49,298 nt of DNA from Elusimicrobia bacterium UBA4817 (GCA_002402375.1 DHFT01000045.1:1-49298); one strand, 5' to 3'. Shown: positions 16,075 to 24,202, numbered from the stretch's first letter. Program-made: numbers and translations. The notes: generated by a model not told the origin, from the sequence alone.

Positions 16075-16323
16075 CTAAAGTGGAACATTTGTTCCAATTT
16101 TTATTCCTCTTGTTACTCTTTGTTTTTCTCCGTACCTGAATTTTAACAATCCACTGTTTCTCAATTTTTGCAAATGTCGGTGCGCCGTACCTAACGATAT
16201 TCCAAGATATTTTGCAATCTCTCTGACCGTCGGAGGGATTTTGCGGTCTTCAAGCGATTTGCGGACAAAATTAAAAATTCGTTTATCCGTTTTTTTCAGC
16301 GGTTTCTTTATTTTTTTTCTCAT
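16075..16323 (-). CDS. Stand-alone LexA-type winged-helix DNA-binding protein
   Basis: 82 residues that match only the N-terminal DNA-binding domain of LexA: RIFNFVRKSLEDRKIPPTVREIAKYLGISLGTAHRHLQKL, then GLLKFR and a small wing. The S24 self-cleaving peptidase domain of LexA (about 120 residues) is absent, so RecA-triggered autocleavage cannot be its switch. It overlaps the parA 3' end by 41 bp and precedes parB, so it belongs to the parA-parB operon. Its last codons (GTNVPL) are themselves the palindrome at 16081-16096. Probably an autoregulator of the par operon, perhaps also of yidC; the family assignment is good, the role is inferred. Confidence 0.8.
   Translation of the reverse strand: MRKKIKKPLKKTDKRIFNFVRKSLEDRKIPPTVREIAKYLGISLGTAHRHLQKLRNSGLLKFRYGEKQRVTRGIKIGTNVPL
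16081..16096. promoter_or_regulatory. LexA-box-like palindrome at end of wHTH gene
   Basis: Second exact copy of TGGAACATTTGTTCCA, overlapping the last codons of the LexA-like gene. A third exact copy is at 27851-27866 in front of yidC. Confidence 0.6.
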
Positions 16324-17083
16324 TTTCCCAACCCGTAATCTCTTTTGCCAGATTCATATATGCTTCCGCCCCGCGGGAATGTTTGTCATACAAAATTACT
16401 GGTTTTCCGAAGCCCGGCGCCTCTGCCAGCCTAACATTCCGCGGAATTATCGTCTTATAAACCTTATCGCCGAAATATTTTTTTATTTCCTCAATAACCT
16501 GCCCGGAAAGATTTATTCTCGCATCGTACATAGTCAGCAAAACCCCTTCAACATAGAGATTTGTATTTAAGTTTTTTTTCAAGGCGTCAATCAGTTTAAG
16601 AAGTTGCCCCAGCCCCTCCAATGCGTAATACTCACATTGTATAGGAATAATTACAGAGTTTGCGGCGGTTAAGGCATTTACAGTCAGCAAACCCAAAGAC
16701 GGCGGGCAATCAATTATGATGTAGTCATAGACCTTTTCAAATTTAGCCAAAGCACTTTTCAGCCGTGTCTCTCTCGCGAGCATATTGACAAGTTCCACTT
16801 CCGCACCTACTAAATCAAGTCCTGACGGCACAATTTCGCACCATTCAATTTCCGTCGGAAGAATAGTGTCCTCAAGCAGTTTCTCGTCAATCAAAACATT
16901 GTAGATACTTGCCGAAACCTCATCTTTTTTAATTCCAAATCCGCTTGTAGAATTTGCCTGCGGGTCCATATCAATAAGAAGTGTTTCGTAGGAAAGCAGC
17001 GCCAGAGATGCCGATAGGTTTATGGCGGTAGTTGTTTTTCCCACCCCGCCTTTTTGATTTGCAATAACGATAATTTTACTCAT
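16283..17083 (-). CDS. parA: Chromosome partitioning ATPase ParA (Soj)
   Basis: Deviant-Walker ATPase that works with ParB-parS in origin segregation. 266 residues: KGGVGKTTTAINLSASLA (Walker A with signature lysine), LLIDMDPQANSTSGFG, and IIIDCPPSLGLLTVNAL. Length and order match chromosomal Soj-type ParA, with no N-terminal HTH as in plasmid versions. It is first in the run parA - LexA-like - parB - TM protein - DUF5679 on the minus strand. Confidence 0.97.
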   Translation of the reverse strand: MSKIIVIANQKGGVGKTTTAINLSASLALLSYETLLIDMDPQANSTSGFGIKKDEVSASIYNVLIDEKLLEDTILPTEIEWCEIVPSGLDLVGAEVELVNMLARETRLKSALAKFEKVYDYIIIDCPPSLGLLTVNALTAANSVIIPIQCEYYALEGLGQLLKLIDALKKNLNTNLYVEGVLLTMYDARINLSGQVIEEIKKYFGDKVYKTIIPRNVRLAEAPGFGKPVILYDKHSRGAEAYMNLAKEITGWENEKKNKETAEKNG

Positions 17084-17133
17084 AAATTTTTAATCAGTTC
17101 CCTTCGGATGCTTTTCAGAGAAATCCTCTACCA

Positions 17134-17847
17134 TTATTCATAAGATTTATTAATTGTTTTTATTGCATGCCATATGTATAGTTCTTTAAATCGACTATAC
17201 TTATGAAACATACATGGATATTTTTTCATCATCCTCTGTATTATTGTGTGTACACTTTCAACTTCACAATCATCAGTTTGCCCAGCCAAAATACCCATTG
17301 CAATTGGTGACGGCAATCGCAAATTTACCTGTTTCTGCAATGGCCATATCGGCTGGATAATCGAACGTGCAACCGCACCCGCTGTCAAGACTATTTTTGG
17401 TTTTATCTCTTTTAATAATTTAGCCCAAATATTGCTAGATTTTACCTTTAAATATTTAGATGGATTCCTATTCACACCATTTTTTTGTCGTAGTGACCAC
17501 ATAACCGAATTAGAGACGGCAGTTTCTTCAGGGTTCTTAGTTAACGCCGCCGCTACAGCTAATTTCAATGAACCATCATCCCAAGGTTGTATTCTTACTC
17601 TATTTTCCGTTTTTACTGCATAATATAATCTCTCAATTCTTTGCCTTGTATTCATAGCCTTTAAAGTTGCAACATAATCATCATTTGATTTAGCCAAATT
17701 TTGTGCCTCTGCTAATACCAACACTCCATTCCATTTATCAGGGATATAGGGGATATATGGTTCAGGGAAGATAGCATCCATACAGTCGACAAGTATCTCG
17801 CCTTCGCATATCTTTATCAATCGATATTTCAAATTGTTTTTAGCCAT
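17134..17847 (-). CDS. Possible uracil-DNA-glycosylase-fold protein
   Basis: 237 residues. The order of features recalls the UDG superfamily: VLVLAEAQNLAKS near residue 45, PWDDGSLKLAVAAAL near 88, SNSVMWSLRQKNGVNRNP near 112, and LLKEIKPKIVLTAGAVARSII near 147, the last like the UDG segment that sits after the catalytic loop. The classical catalytic GQDPYH-type motif and the HPS loop are not evident, so it may be a divergent or non-enzymatic relative. It lies alone between parA and parS. The assignment is tentative. Confidence 0.45.
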   Translation of the reverse strand: MAKNNLKYRLIKICEGEILVDCMDAIFPEPYIPYIPDKWNGVLVLAEAQNLAKSNDDYVATLKAMNTRQRIERLYYAVKTENRVRIQPWDDGSLKLAVAAALTKNPEETAVSNSVMWSLRQKNGVNRNPSKYLKVKSSNIWAKLLKEIKPKIVLTAGAVARSIIQPIWPLQKQVNLRLPSPIAMGILAGQTDDCEVESVHTIIQRMMKKYPCMFHKYSRFKELYIWHAIKTINKSYE

Positions 17848-17920
17848 TTCCCTCTTGTATGTCTAACAATGTATTAGATAATACTAAAATCATTTAAAAT
17901 GTCAAGCGAAAAATTCAAAT

Positions 17921-17936
17921 TGTTTCACGTGAAACA
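17921..17936. promoter_or_regulatory. parS site 1
   Basis: TGTTTCACGTGAAACA, a perfect 16-bp palindrome identical to the classical chromosomal parS consensus. It lies downstream of rimO, 85 bp... upstream of the UDG-like gene start at 17847. Confidence 0.95.
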
Positions 17937-17940
17937 TTTG

Positions 17941-17978
17941 TGAGATTGCTTCGCTCCCTGCGGTCGCTCGCAATGACA
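17941..17978. repeat. Palindromic repeat B copy next to parS
   Basis: TGAGATTGCTTCGCT ... CTCGCAATGACA, between parS site 1 and the rimO stop codon; only a base separates it from the stop. It includes CCTGCGGTCGCT, a string also found at 23283. Confidence 0.75.
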
Positions 17979-19271
17979 TTAATAAGCGACAAGGTCGTAG
18001 ACATTTTTAACTTTAAGTATTTTCTTTTTTGAAAGAGAACCAATCTTTTGTTTTGATGAAAAAATAATCCTGCCGTCTATTTCCGGCGATTGAAACTCGC
18101 AATGCCCGTATTTTTCGCCGTCAGCCAGTATTTCAAAAGTTTTTCCGACCCGCTTTTTATTTTTTAGAAAAGTTATTTTTTGCTGAGCCGCCATTATTTC
18201 GTTCAAACGTTCTTTTTTAACTTTTAACGGAACTAAATTATTCATTTCACAAGCCGCTGTTCCTTCTTGCGCCGAATAAACAAACCCGCCAAGCCAATCA
18301 AAATCCAGTTTTTTAATAGCATCTAATAGTTTTAAAAAACTTTTTTCCGTTTCGCCGGGGAATCCGACCATAACGGTTGTTCGAAGCGATATATCAGGTA
18401 TTTTTTTTCTCAATTTCTCAATAGTTGAAAAAATAGTTTTTGCCGTCGGTCTTCCCATTTTCCGCAATATAAAATCATCGGTGTGCTGGATAGGAATATC
18501 AACATATTTGAGGATTTTTTCGTTTCCGGCAATTTCGGAGAGCAATTCATCCGTAAAATGTGCGGGGTGAGTATAAAGCAGGCGAATCCACCGCAAACCT
18601 TCAATTCCGGCCATTTTTTTAAGAAGTGAAGCGAGCATCAGTTTCCCGCCGTAGATGTCAATTCCGTACAGTGTGGTGTCCTGTGCGGTAAGGAGCACCT
18701 CTTTTCTGCCGGATTTTACTGCATTTTCAACATCCGTTAAAATATATTCCATTTTTCTGCTTCTGAAATTTCCCCGAAGTTTCGGGATGATACAATAACT
18801 GCACCTGTTGTCGCACCCTTCGGCGATTTTAATGTATGCGTAACTTTTCGGCGTTGAAAATAATTTCGGTTCATCGGAAATGATAAATTTCGGAGTACTA
18901 ATTTTGCTCATCGGTTTTTCGGATGATGCTACGATGTCAACAATTTTAGTAAAATCGGAACTTCCAAGTATGCCGTCAACTTTCGGAAATTTTTGCAGTA
19001 GTTCAGATTTTTCATATTGAGGGAGACAGCCGCAAATAATCAATTTTTGGTATTGGGATTTGTTTTTTGATATTTGATTTATCGTATTGTATGCTTCTTT
19101 TCTCGCACTATCAATAAAAGCGCAGGTATTTATTATAATGATGTCGGCTGTTTTGGATTCGCCGCATAATACATAACCATTTTTCGTTAAAATGCCGGCA
19201 ACCGTCTCGGAATCAACCAGATTTTTCGGACATCCCATAGAGATTATATGAATAGTGTTAATTTTTTTCAT
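17979..19271 (-). CDS. rimO: Ribosomal protein S12 methylthiotransferase RimO
   Basis: Radical-SAM enzyme that adds a methylthio group to an aspartate of ribosomal protein S12. 430 residues: N-terminal UPF0004 domain (SMGCPKNLVDSE, with the three cluster cysteines in MGCPKN, NTCAFI and CGCLPQ), radical SAM motif EGCDNRCSYC near residue 153, and a C-terminal TRAM domain. SMGCPKNLVDSE distinguishes RimO from MiaB. Its ATG abuts parS site 2, and parS site 1 lies 42 bp past its stop, so the whole gene is within ParB-loading territory. Confidence 0.95.
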   Translation of the reverse strand: MKKINTIHIISMGCPKNLVDSETVAGILTKNGYVLCGESKTADIIIINTCAFIDSARKEAYNTINQISKNKSQYQKLIICGCLPQYEKSELLQKFPKVDGILGSSDFTKIVDIVASSEKPMSKISTPKFIISDEPKLFSTPKSYAYIKIAEGCDNRCSYCIIPKLRGNFRSRKMEYILTDVENAVKSGRKEVLLTAQDTTLYGIDIYGGKLMLASLLKKMAGIEGLRWIRLLYTHPAHFTDELLSEIAGNEKILKYVDIPIQHTDDFILRKMGRPTAKTIFSTIEKLRKKIPDISLRTTVMVGFPGETEKSFLKLLDAIKKLDFDWLGGFVYSAQEGTAACEMNNLVPLKVKKERLNEIMAAQQKITFLKNKKRVGKTFEILADGEKYGHCEFQSPEIDGRIIFSSKQKIGSLSKKKILKVKNVYDLVAY

Positions 19272-19287
19272 TGTTTCACGTGAAACA
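19272..19287. promoter_or_regulatory. parS site 2
   Basis: Second perfect TGTTTCACGTGAAACA, directly adjoining the rimO start codon and inside its predicted 5' UTR. The two sites are 1351 bp apart. Confidence 0.95.
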
Positions 19288-19315
19288 TTAAATAGTTTGA
19301 TATAATTGCTGATTC

Positions 19316-19343
19316 ATTATACAAAAAATTCATTTTAATTCAA
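19316..19343 (-). promoter_or_regulatory. Probable rimO promoter
   Basis: On the minus strand TTGAAT (19338-19343) and TATAAT (19316-19321), 16-bp spacer. The transcript would start near 19309 and run through parS site 2 before the rimO ATG, so ParB bound there could block it. Confidence 0.6.
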
Positions 19344-19376
19344 GCCAAAAACAAAAAATCATTTTGCATTTTTTTG

Positions 19377-19404
19377 TTGTATTTTTTCCAAAATTTTGTA
19401 TAAT
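19377..19404 (+). promoter_or_regulatory. Possible plus-strand promoter
   Basis: TTGTAT (19377-19382), 16-bp spacer, TATAAT (19399-19404). It would transcribe the REP-like repeat and the HEAT-repeat gene at 19598. Confidence 0.4.
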
Positions 19405-19427
19405 TTCTTGGTGGAATGGAAATCAAC

Positions 19428-19480
19428 GGACATCAGGAAATTAAAGGAAATCAAGGACGTCCCGATTTTCCGCGATTTTT
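19428..19480. repeat. RayT-associated repeat E, copy 1
   Basis: Purine-rich lead (GGAAATCAACGG, AGGAAATTAAAGG) followed by GGACGTCCCGATTT (19455-19468). The same combination is at 22131-22192, downstream of the Y1 transposase gene, and the inverse AAATCGGGACGTCC is at 21356-21369. The rest of 19288-19597 holds parS/promoter sequences and no gene. Confidence 0.7.
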
Positions 19481-19597
19481 CGTCCCAAAAATAACGGAAA
19501 TAAAAGATGGGAAAAAGTCACAAAACCAACAAAAATTGGGTTGAAACGAAAGGAAGGTTTAAGAACGGTTGACAATAATGAGTTCTTAAATCAGCTT

Positions 19598-20866
19598 ATG
19601 AAAAAAATAATATTGTTTGTTTTTATATTTCAATTAACTATAAATGTATATGCAAAAGAATATATTTATACATTATTAGAAATGACAAGAAAGTCTGAAA
19701 TTGTTGTTTTGGCAAAATGCATAAAAATTAAAGATGAAAAATATGAAATAGGAACATCAATGGGTAAGTTAAGTAAACTTGCGGGCAACAGATTTGCTAT
19801 TTACAAAATAATTGAAATATTTAAAGGAAAATATGATAAAGATAAATTAACTTTAGATTATAAAACTATAAATGAAAAGTATCAACCATTTGTGTGTAGG
19901 GGTGCTGTTAATCCTGTTATTGATGAGCAAGTATTATTATTTTTAGAAAAAGATTTAGTGTTATTTATCGGCTCGCAAGGTAAGGTTAATGTTAAAAAAG
20001 AAGAAGTTTCACTTTATAAGGAAGCTATTAAAAATTTTATAGAATTAGATAATTTATCTGGAAAGGAAAAGGTATTGTTTACTATAAAAAATATTGATAT
20101 TGATAATTTATTCATAAGGGAAAGCATGCTACGAGAAATTCACGAAATTGATAATACCGAATATGGGTTTCAAATTGCAAATTTACTTAAACATAAAGAA
20201 GTAATAGTGCGCCGAAATGCAATAAGTGCTTTGGAAAATACTAAAGATAAAAGAGTGATATCGTTAGTAATTGATGCTTTAAAAAATTCGGATCCAGACG
20301 TTAGAAGAGATGCTACTACTGTTTTGTGGCGATTAGACGATGAAAGAATAACACCAGTATTAATGAAATCCTATAGTGATGAAGATCCCAACGTTAGAAG
20401 AAGTATAATATTTGCACTCTCGCGTCGTAATTGTAAAGAAGCAATTCCACTTTATTTAAAAGCGATGAGCGACGGAGATCCGTTAGTAAGGTCTTATGGT
20501 ATAAATTCTTTCGAGTGGGTCTCTGATCCAAGTGTTATTCCAGAAATATTAAATGCTTTGAAAGATGAAAATTCTGATGTTCGTCAAAGTGCAATCAGAG
20601 TCTTATATGTCTATATTAGATGTGGAAAAATTAAGCCGGATGATAAAACTGTAGATTCTGTATCTTTGCTTCTCAATGATAAAGATTCAATGGTAAGGAA
20701 TCAGGCGTCTTTTTTCTTTGTAGAACTTGGTGGGTGTGGTTATAAAAATTTTTTCAATGATAAAATCATAAATAAGTTAATAAAAATATCAAAAACAGAT
20801 GAAAATCCCAATACGAGGTCATCAGCTCTTAGCGCTTTGGAAACAATTGAAAAAAGAATTAAATAA
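19598..20866 (+). CDS. Secreted HEAT-repeat protein
   Basis: 422 residues from the ATG at 19598, which opens a good signal peptide (MKKIILFVFIFQLTINVYA). An upstream in-frame ATG at 19541 would put 19 polar residues in front of it and is less likely. Residues to about 150 form an unnamed domain; the rest is a row of HEAT repeats (for example VVRRNAISALENTKDKRVISL, DPDVRRDATTVLWRLDDERI, DPNVRRSIIFALSRR, NSDVRQSAIRVL), a solenoid that usually binds other proteins. The gene is clearly more AT-rich than its housekeeping neighbours and sits next to mobile elements, so recent acquisition is possible. Function unknown. Confidence 0.75.
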   Translation: MKKIILFVFIFQLTINVYAKEYIYTLLEMTRKSEIVVLAKCIKIKDEKYEIGTSMGKLSKLAGNRFAIYKIIEIFKGKYDKDKLTLDYKTINEKYQPFVCRGAVNPVIDEQVLLFLEKDLVLFIGSQGKVNVKKEEVSLYKEAIKNFIELDNLSGKEKVLFTIKNIDIDNLFIRESMLREIHEIDNTEYGFQIANLLKHKEVIVRRNAISALENTKDKRVISLVIDALKNSDPDVRRDATTVLWRLDDERITPVLMKSYSDEDPNVRRSIIFALSRRNCKEAIPLYLKAMSDGDPLVRSYGINSFEWVSDPSVIPEILNALKDENSDVRQSAIRVLYVYIRCGKIKPDDKTVDSVSLLLNDKDSMVRNQASFFFVELGGCGYKNFFNDKIINKLIKISKTDENPNTRSSALSALETIEKRIK

Positions 20867-20944
20867 AGCCTGGCAAATAATTAGTTTTACCGACAAGTTA
20901 TTGGGGGACATACTACAATAAAAATAGTACTTTGTTAAATTTTA

Positions 20945-21345
20945 TTAAGTGGCCCGAGGGAGCGAAATATTTGTTCCGAGACAACTTTGCTTGTAAAGTT
21001 TGAGATTTTGCATCATCCAGTCAGTTGCGGTTAAGGAATTGATTCTCCGGAACATTTCGAGTTGAATACCTGTTGTTTTAGGTTTCTGACGGAAGATCTT
21101 TGAAAAAGTGCCGTTGAGTTTACAAACCATAAGGAAAGTGTAAGCCAGCGAAGCCAGGTGCCAGTGTCTCGTGATTGCTTTAATGGAGCGAACCTGGTAA
21201 TGGTCAAAGGCGACATTTTCTTTAAGAGCCTGCCCCGAACTTGTTTCGGGGTCTCTGAAGATGCATTCTATGCCCCAGCGTAGAGCATATTTTTTTAGAG
21301 TTTCTTCGGCTGAATAGGAAAGATGATTTGTGATGTAGGGAAAAT
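20945..21345 (-). pseudogene. C-terminal fragment of a DDE transposase
   Basis: On the minus strand an open frame of about 130 residues reads HLSYSAEETLKKYALRWGIE..., RDPETSSGQ, HYQVRSIKAITRHWHLASLAYTFL and ends NISLPRAT. The YALRWGIECIFRD segment is the C-terminal glutamate region typical of IS4/IS701-like DDE transposases. The N-terminal two thirds are missing; the fragment is cut at the repeat that borders the Y1 transposase element. A CCCCGAAC.../GTTTCGGGG hairpin lies within the frame. Confidence 0.75.
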
Positions 21346-21355
21346 CGTGTAGGGA

Positions 21356-22192
21356 AAATCGGGACGTCCTACATTTTATCTATGATTCATAATGGTTCAG
21401 GAGACATAAAATGCCCAGAAGAAAACGGTTTGTGGTAGAAAATGCGTATTATCATATATTGAATAGAGGGAATAATCGGCAAAGGATTTTCTTGCGGGAA
21501 GCGGACTATAAAAAATTTCTTAAATTGATGCGGGTCTATTTTAAGCCGTTGGATATAGCAGTAATTCACTATGTAATAATGAGTAATCACTACCATCTGA
21601 TATTGAGGATAAAGTCAGTCGGTAGTTTGAAACGGGGGATGCAGCAGTTAAATCAAAGTTATGCAAGATATTTTCGCAAGATACACGGCGGCGTAGGATA
21701 TTTATGGCAGGGACGATATAAAAGTTTTGTGATAGAAAGCGGCAGGTATCTGCTTGAATGCGGGTGTTACATAGAATTAAATCCGGTGCGTGCAGGGATA
21801 GTAGCAAAACCCGGCGAATACAAATGGAGTAGTTATCGTGCATATAGTAAAGGTAAAAAGGACAAGTTTATTACAATTAGCCCTGAATATGAGGGTTTAT
21901 CGGACAGCGATATCGGTCGGGCAAAAAAATATGAGGATTATATAAGCGAAAGAGAAAAAGACAGCAGGTGCTTGAGAAGGTATTTCAAAACGGGGGTTTG
22001 CGGTAGCAGTAGTTTTGCTGAAAAACTGCAACAAAACGGGTTAATTCCGGTATGGTCGCATAGCGGCCGCCCTGGTAAAAAATGCCCTATCGTTTAATAC
22101 TGAAAGTTAGTTGATTTGAAGCGGTGTGTGTGGAAATCAACGGAAATCAGGAAATTAAAGGAAATCAAAGGAAATCAAGGACGTCCCGATTT
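21356..22192 (+). mobile_element. REP-associated Y1 transposase element
   Basis: The transposase gene is bordered by AAATCGGGACGTCC (21356-21369) and its exact inverse complement GGACGTCCCGATTT (22179-22192). A further copy of the right-hand sequence is at 19455-19468. This arrangement fits the RayT/REP type, in which a Y1 transposase handles short palindromic repeats. The exact ends are not known. Insertion seems to have truncated the neighbouring DDE transposase. Confidence 0.65.
21411..22097 (+). CDS. REP-associated tyrosine transposase (Y1 family)
   Basis: 228 residues. Y1_Tnp fold: ENAYYHILNRGNNRQRIF, the HUH motif in VIMSNHYHLILRI (HYH), and the catalytic tyrosine region ESGRYLLECGCYIELNPVRAGIV. 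Such proteins (TnpA-REP/RayT) are single-copy, related to IS200/IS605 transposases, and act on REP-type palindromes as single-stranded DNA. The C-terminal part (about 160-228) is divergent and ends in GRPGKKCPIV. GGAG precedes the ATG by 6 nt. The gene looks intact. Confidence 0.93.
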   Translation: MPRRKRFVVENAYYHILNRGNNRQRIFLREADYKKFLKLMRVYFKPLDIAVIHYVIMSNHYHLILRIKSVGSLKRGMQQLNQSYARYFRKIHGGVGYLWQGRYKSFVIESGRYLLECGCYIELNPVRAGIVAKPGEYKWSSYRAYSKGKKDKFITISPEYEGLSDSDIGRAKKYEDYISEREKDSRCLRRYFKTGVCGSSSFAEKLQQNGLIPVWSHSGRPGKKCPIV

Positions 22193-22245
22193 ACGCGATT
22201 TACCGCGATTTACCGATTTACCGATTTACCGAGGGTGAGAAAAAC
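22131..22245. repeat. RayT-associated repeat E, copy 2, with GATTTACC run
   Basis: Same purine-rich lead as at 19428 then GGACGTCCCGATTT, followed by a run of CGATTTAC/CGATTTACCG units to about 22230. No gene between the transposase and the peptidase gene. Confidence 0.7.
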
Positions 22246-22273
22246 GGAATAATTGACAGCAACCCCGAATCCC

Positions 22274-23179
22274 TTACTTTTCGTTAAGCCAGGCGGCTTC
22301 CAAGTCGGACATATTTTTGAATTCCGATTGATAGCCCCAGAACAACGCCTCGTCGGTGTTTTCCGTCTCGCGCAGTTTCGTCAAAAAATTGTAAAACTTT
22401 TCTTTCGGATATTTTGTGAGTAAAAAGCCGGCCAGCGATTCCGCCTGAGAATACCAGATGTTAACTTTTTCCGTCGGGGCGGTCTCAAAATCAAAAGTTA
22501 AAAATTCATACAGCGGTAGCCGCTTGGTTTTGTCAAACAGCGGTTTTTTAACATCACCGTTTTTGTTTTCTTCATACATCGCAAGACCTTCATTAAGCCA
22601 TTTTGAAACTTTTATTGCTTTTCCGTCCATAAAATCATTAAAAATAAGATGCGTAATTTCGTGTGGCAGAATATATGTTAAATGTTTTCCCTCAAAAGTG
22701 TAAATTTTTCCGTTAGCCGCAAATCCGCCCGACCACTCCGGCCGTTTTGTGTTTTCTTTGTATGATTGTGCGTCGGGATAAATGTAAATTAAAAATCTTT
22801 CCGGCGGGTTGAAATTGTAAAGGTTTGTGTCTGAAATTACCGCTGCGTAAATTTTTTCAACCTGTTGTGCGAGTGTTTTTAGCGTCGGTTCCTTTGTTGA
22901 ATAAATAGTAAAATGCGCAGAATAAATTTGGAATAAGCCGTCGGGTAGGGTGGGGGTGATTTCTTCCGCCGAAACTGTGTCCGTCTTAAATCGTTGCTGC
23001 GAGTTAATCTGTTCTTTTAATGTTTGTAAGTTCTCCTCATTCCGTTTTGCGATTTTTTCATTTTTTATATCAATAAATTTGGAGACCGCCATCAGGAAAA
23101 ACCAAAGATAAATTGCCAGAACAATTCCTATTGTTGCCAGCCAGTAAGACCGCTCCGCCGAAATGCCGAAAAGTTTCAT
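22274..23179 (-). CDS. Membrane-anchored gluzincin (peptidase MA-like)
   Basis: 301 residues. One N-terminal TM helix (YWLATIGIVLAIYLWFFLMAVS), a coiled linker, then an extracytoplasmic zinc-peptidase domain with HEITH (H173, E174, H177 from this start) and WLNEGLAMYEE supplying a third ligand, as in peptidase MA family proteins. The longer reading from 23197 adds six residues but the promoter (TATAAT at 23186-23191) would put the RNA start at 23179, so I use that ATG. Probably a cell-envelope metalloprotease; substrate unknown. It is the only minus-strand gene between 21.4 kb and 47 kb. Confidence 0.85.
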   Translation of the reverse strand: MKLFGISAERSYWLATIGIVLAIYLWFFLMAVSKFIDIKNEKIAKRNEENLQTLKEQINSQQRFKTDTVSAEEITPTLPDGLFQIYSAHFTIYSTKEPTLKTLAQQVEKIYAAVISDTNLYNFNPPERFLIYIYPDAQSYKENTKRPEWSGGFAANGKIYTFEGKHLTYILPHEITHLIFNDFMDGKAIKVSKWLNEGLAMYEENKNGDVKKPLFDKTKRLPLYEFLTFDFETAPTEKVNIWYSQAESLAGFLLTKYPKEKFYNFLTKLRETENTDEALFWGYQSEFKNMSDLEAAWLNEK

Positions 23180-23185
23180 AAAATT

Positions 23186-23214
23186 ATTATACAACAAAAC
23201 TTGATTTTTAACAA
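23186..23214 (-). promoter_or_regulatory. Promoter of peptidase gene (leaderless)
   Basis: Minus-strand TTGTTA (23209-23214), 17-bp spacer, TATAAT (23186-23191). Seven bases past the -10 box is the A of the ATG at 23179, so a leaderless transcript is predicted. Confidence 0.65.
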
Positions 23215-23356
23215 GCGATTTGATATAATAAAAAATAGGATTAAGAATAAGTAATCATAAGTATTCAATCCCTAAAGGGACTCCCTGCGGTCGCTACTTC
23301 CGTAGTTGCGAAAGTAGTTGAATAGGTTTTATTTTACCGACGATAAAAGGTATTTT

Positions 23357-24196
23357 ATGATTGTCAAATTTTGGGGTGTGAGAGGTTCCATTCCTGTTTC
23401 GGGAAAAGAATATTTGAAATATGGCGGCTCAACTACCTGCGTTGAAATCACAACGAAAAACGGCGAAACTATAATAGTTGATGCCGGCACGGGTATCAGA
23501 AAATTAGGCATAAAACTTACTTCCGAAAAAAGAAAAAATATAAATTTAATTTTTACGCACGCGCACTGGGACCACATAATGGGCTTTCCGTTTTTTAAGC
23601 CGCTCTATGCGAAAGAAACAAAAATAAAAATGTTCGGTTGTCCGTTCGCACAGGGGTCCGTTAAAAATTTATTTTCCGAAACGATGCACCCGCCGTATTT
23701 TCCGGTTGACTTCAACGATATAAAAGCGAAAATATCATATAGCAAATCATGCGAAAGAGAATTCTTGATAGACACCGTTAAAATCATGCCCATTCCGTTA
23801 AGTCATCCAAATTCCGGGCTTGGTTATAAGTTCACCGAAGACGGTAAATCCTTTGTTTTTCTGACGGATAACGAACTTACTTACAGGCACAAGGGCGGGC
23901 TGGATTTCGCCGGTTATGTAAAATTTTGCAGGAATGCGGATTTATTGGTTCACGATGCGGAGTTCACCGGGAAGGAATATAAATTCACAAAAACCTGGGG
24001 ACACAGTGTCTTTAATGATGCCCTGCGGCTTGCTCTTTCCGCCAGTGTTAAAAAATTTATTTTATGGCATCACAATCAGGAAAGAACCGATACCGCATTG
24101 GATAAAATAGTTGGCGTTTGCAGAAAAATAATAGAGAAAAACGGGAAAAGTTTAAACTGTTCCGCCGCCCGTGAAGGTGCAGAGGTAAAACTGTAA
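23357..24196 (+). CDS. MBL-fold metallohydrolase
   Basis: 279 residues starting MIVKFWGVRGSIPVSG; zinc motif THAHWDH (H68, H70, D72, H73), further ligands in LSHPNSGLG and LLVHDAEFT, and a C-terminal ILWHHNQ. The opening and the overall order match a bacterial MBL subfamily related to RNase Z and PhnP-like phosphodiesterases, often fused to or near signalling proteins. The substrate is not known. AAAGG lies 6 nt before the chosen ATG; an upstream ATG (23318) would add 13 residues without a family match. It is first in a run with the next two genes. Confidence 0.88.
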   Translation: MIVKFWGVRGSIPVSGKEYLKYGGSTTCVEITTKNGETIIVDAGTGIRKLGIKLTSEKRKNINLIFTHAHWDHIMGFPFFKPLYAKETKIKMFGCPFAQGSVKNLFSETMHPPYFPVDFNDIKAKISYSKSCEREFLIDTVKIMPIPLSHPNSGLGYKFTEDGKSFVFLTDNELTYRHKGGLDFAGYVKFCRNADLLVHDAEFTGKEYKFTKTWGHSVFNDALRLALSASVKKFILWHHNQERTDTALDKIVGVCRKIIEKNGKSLNCSAAREGAEVKL

Positions 24197-24202
24197 TTTT
24201 GT

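Noticed and set aside
16015..16096. The TGGAACATTTGTTCCA copies as plain terminators
   Set aside because: They lie just upstream of start codons in two places and lack a consistent T-tract in the transcribed direction; an operator fits better, though a mobile hairpin is not excluded.
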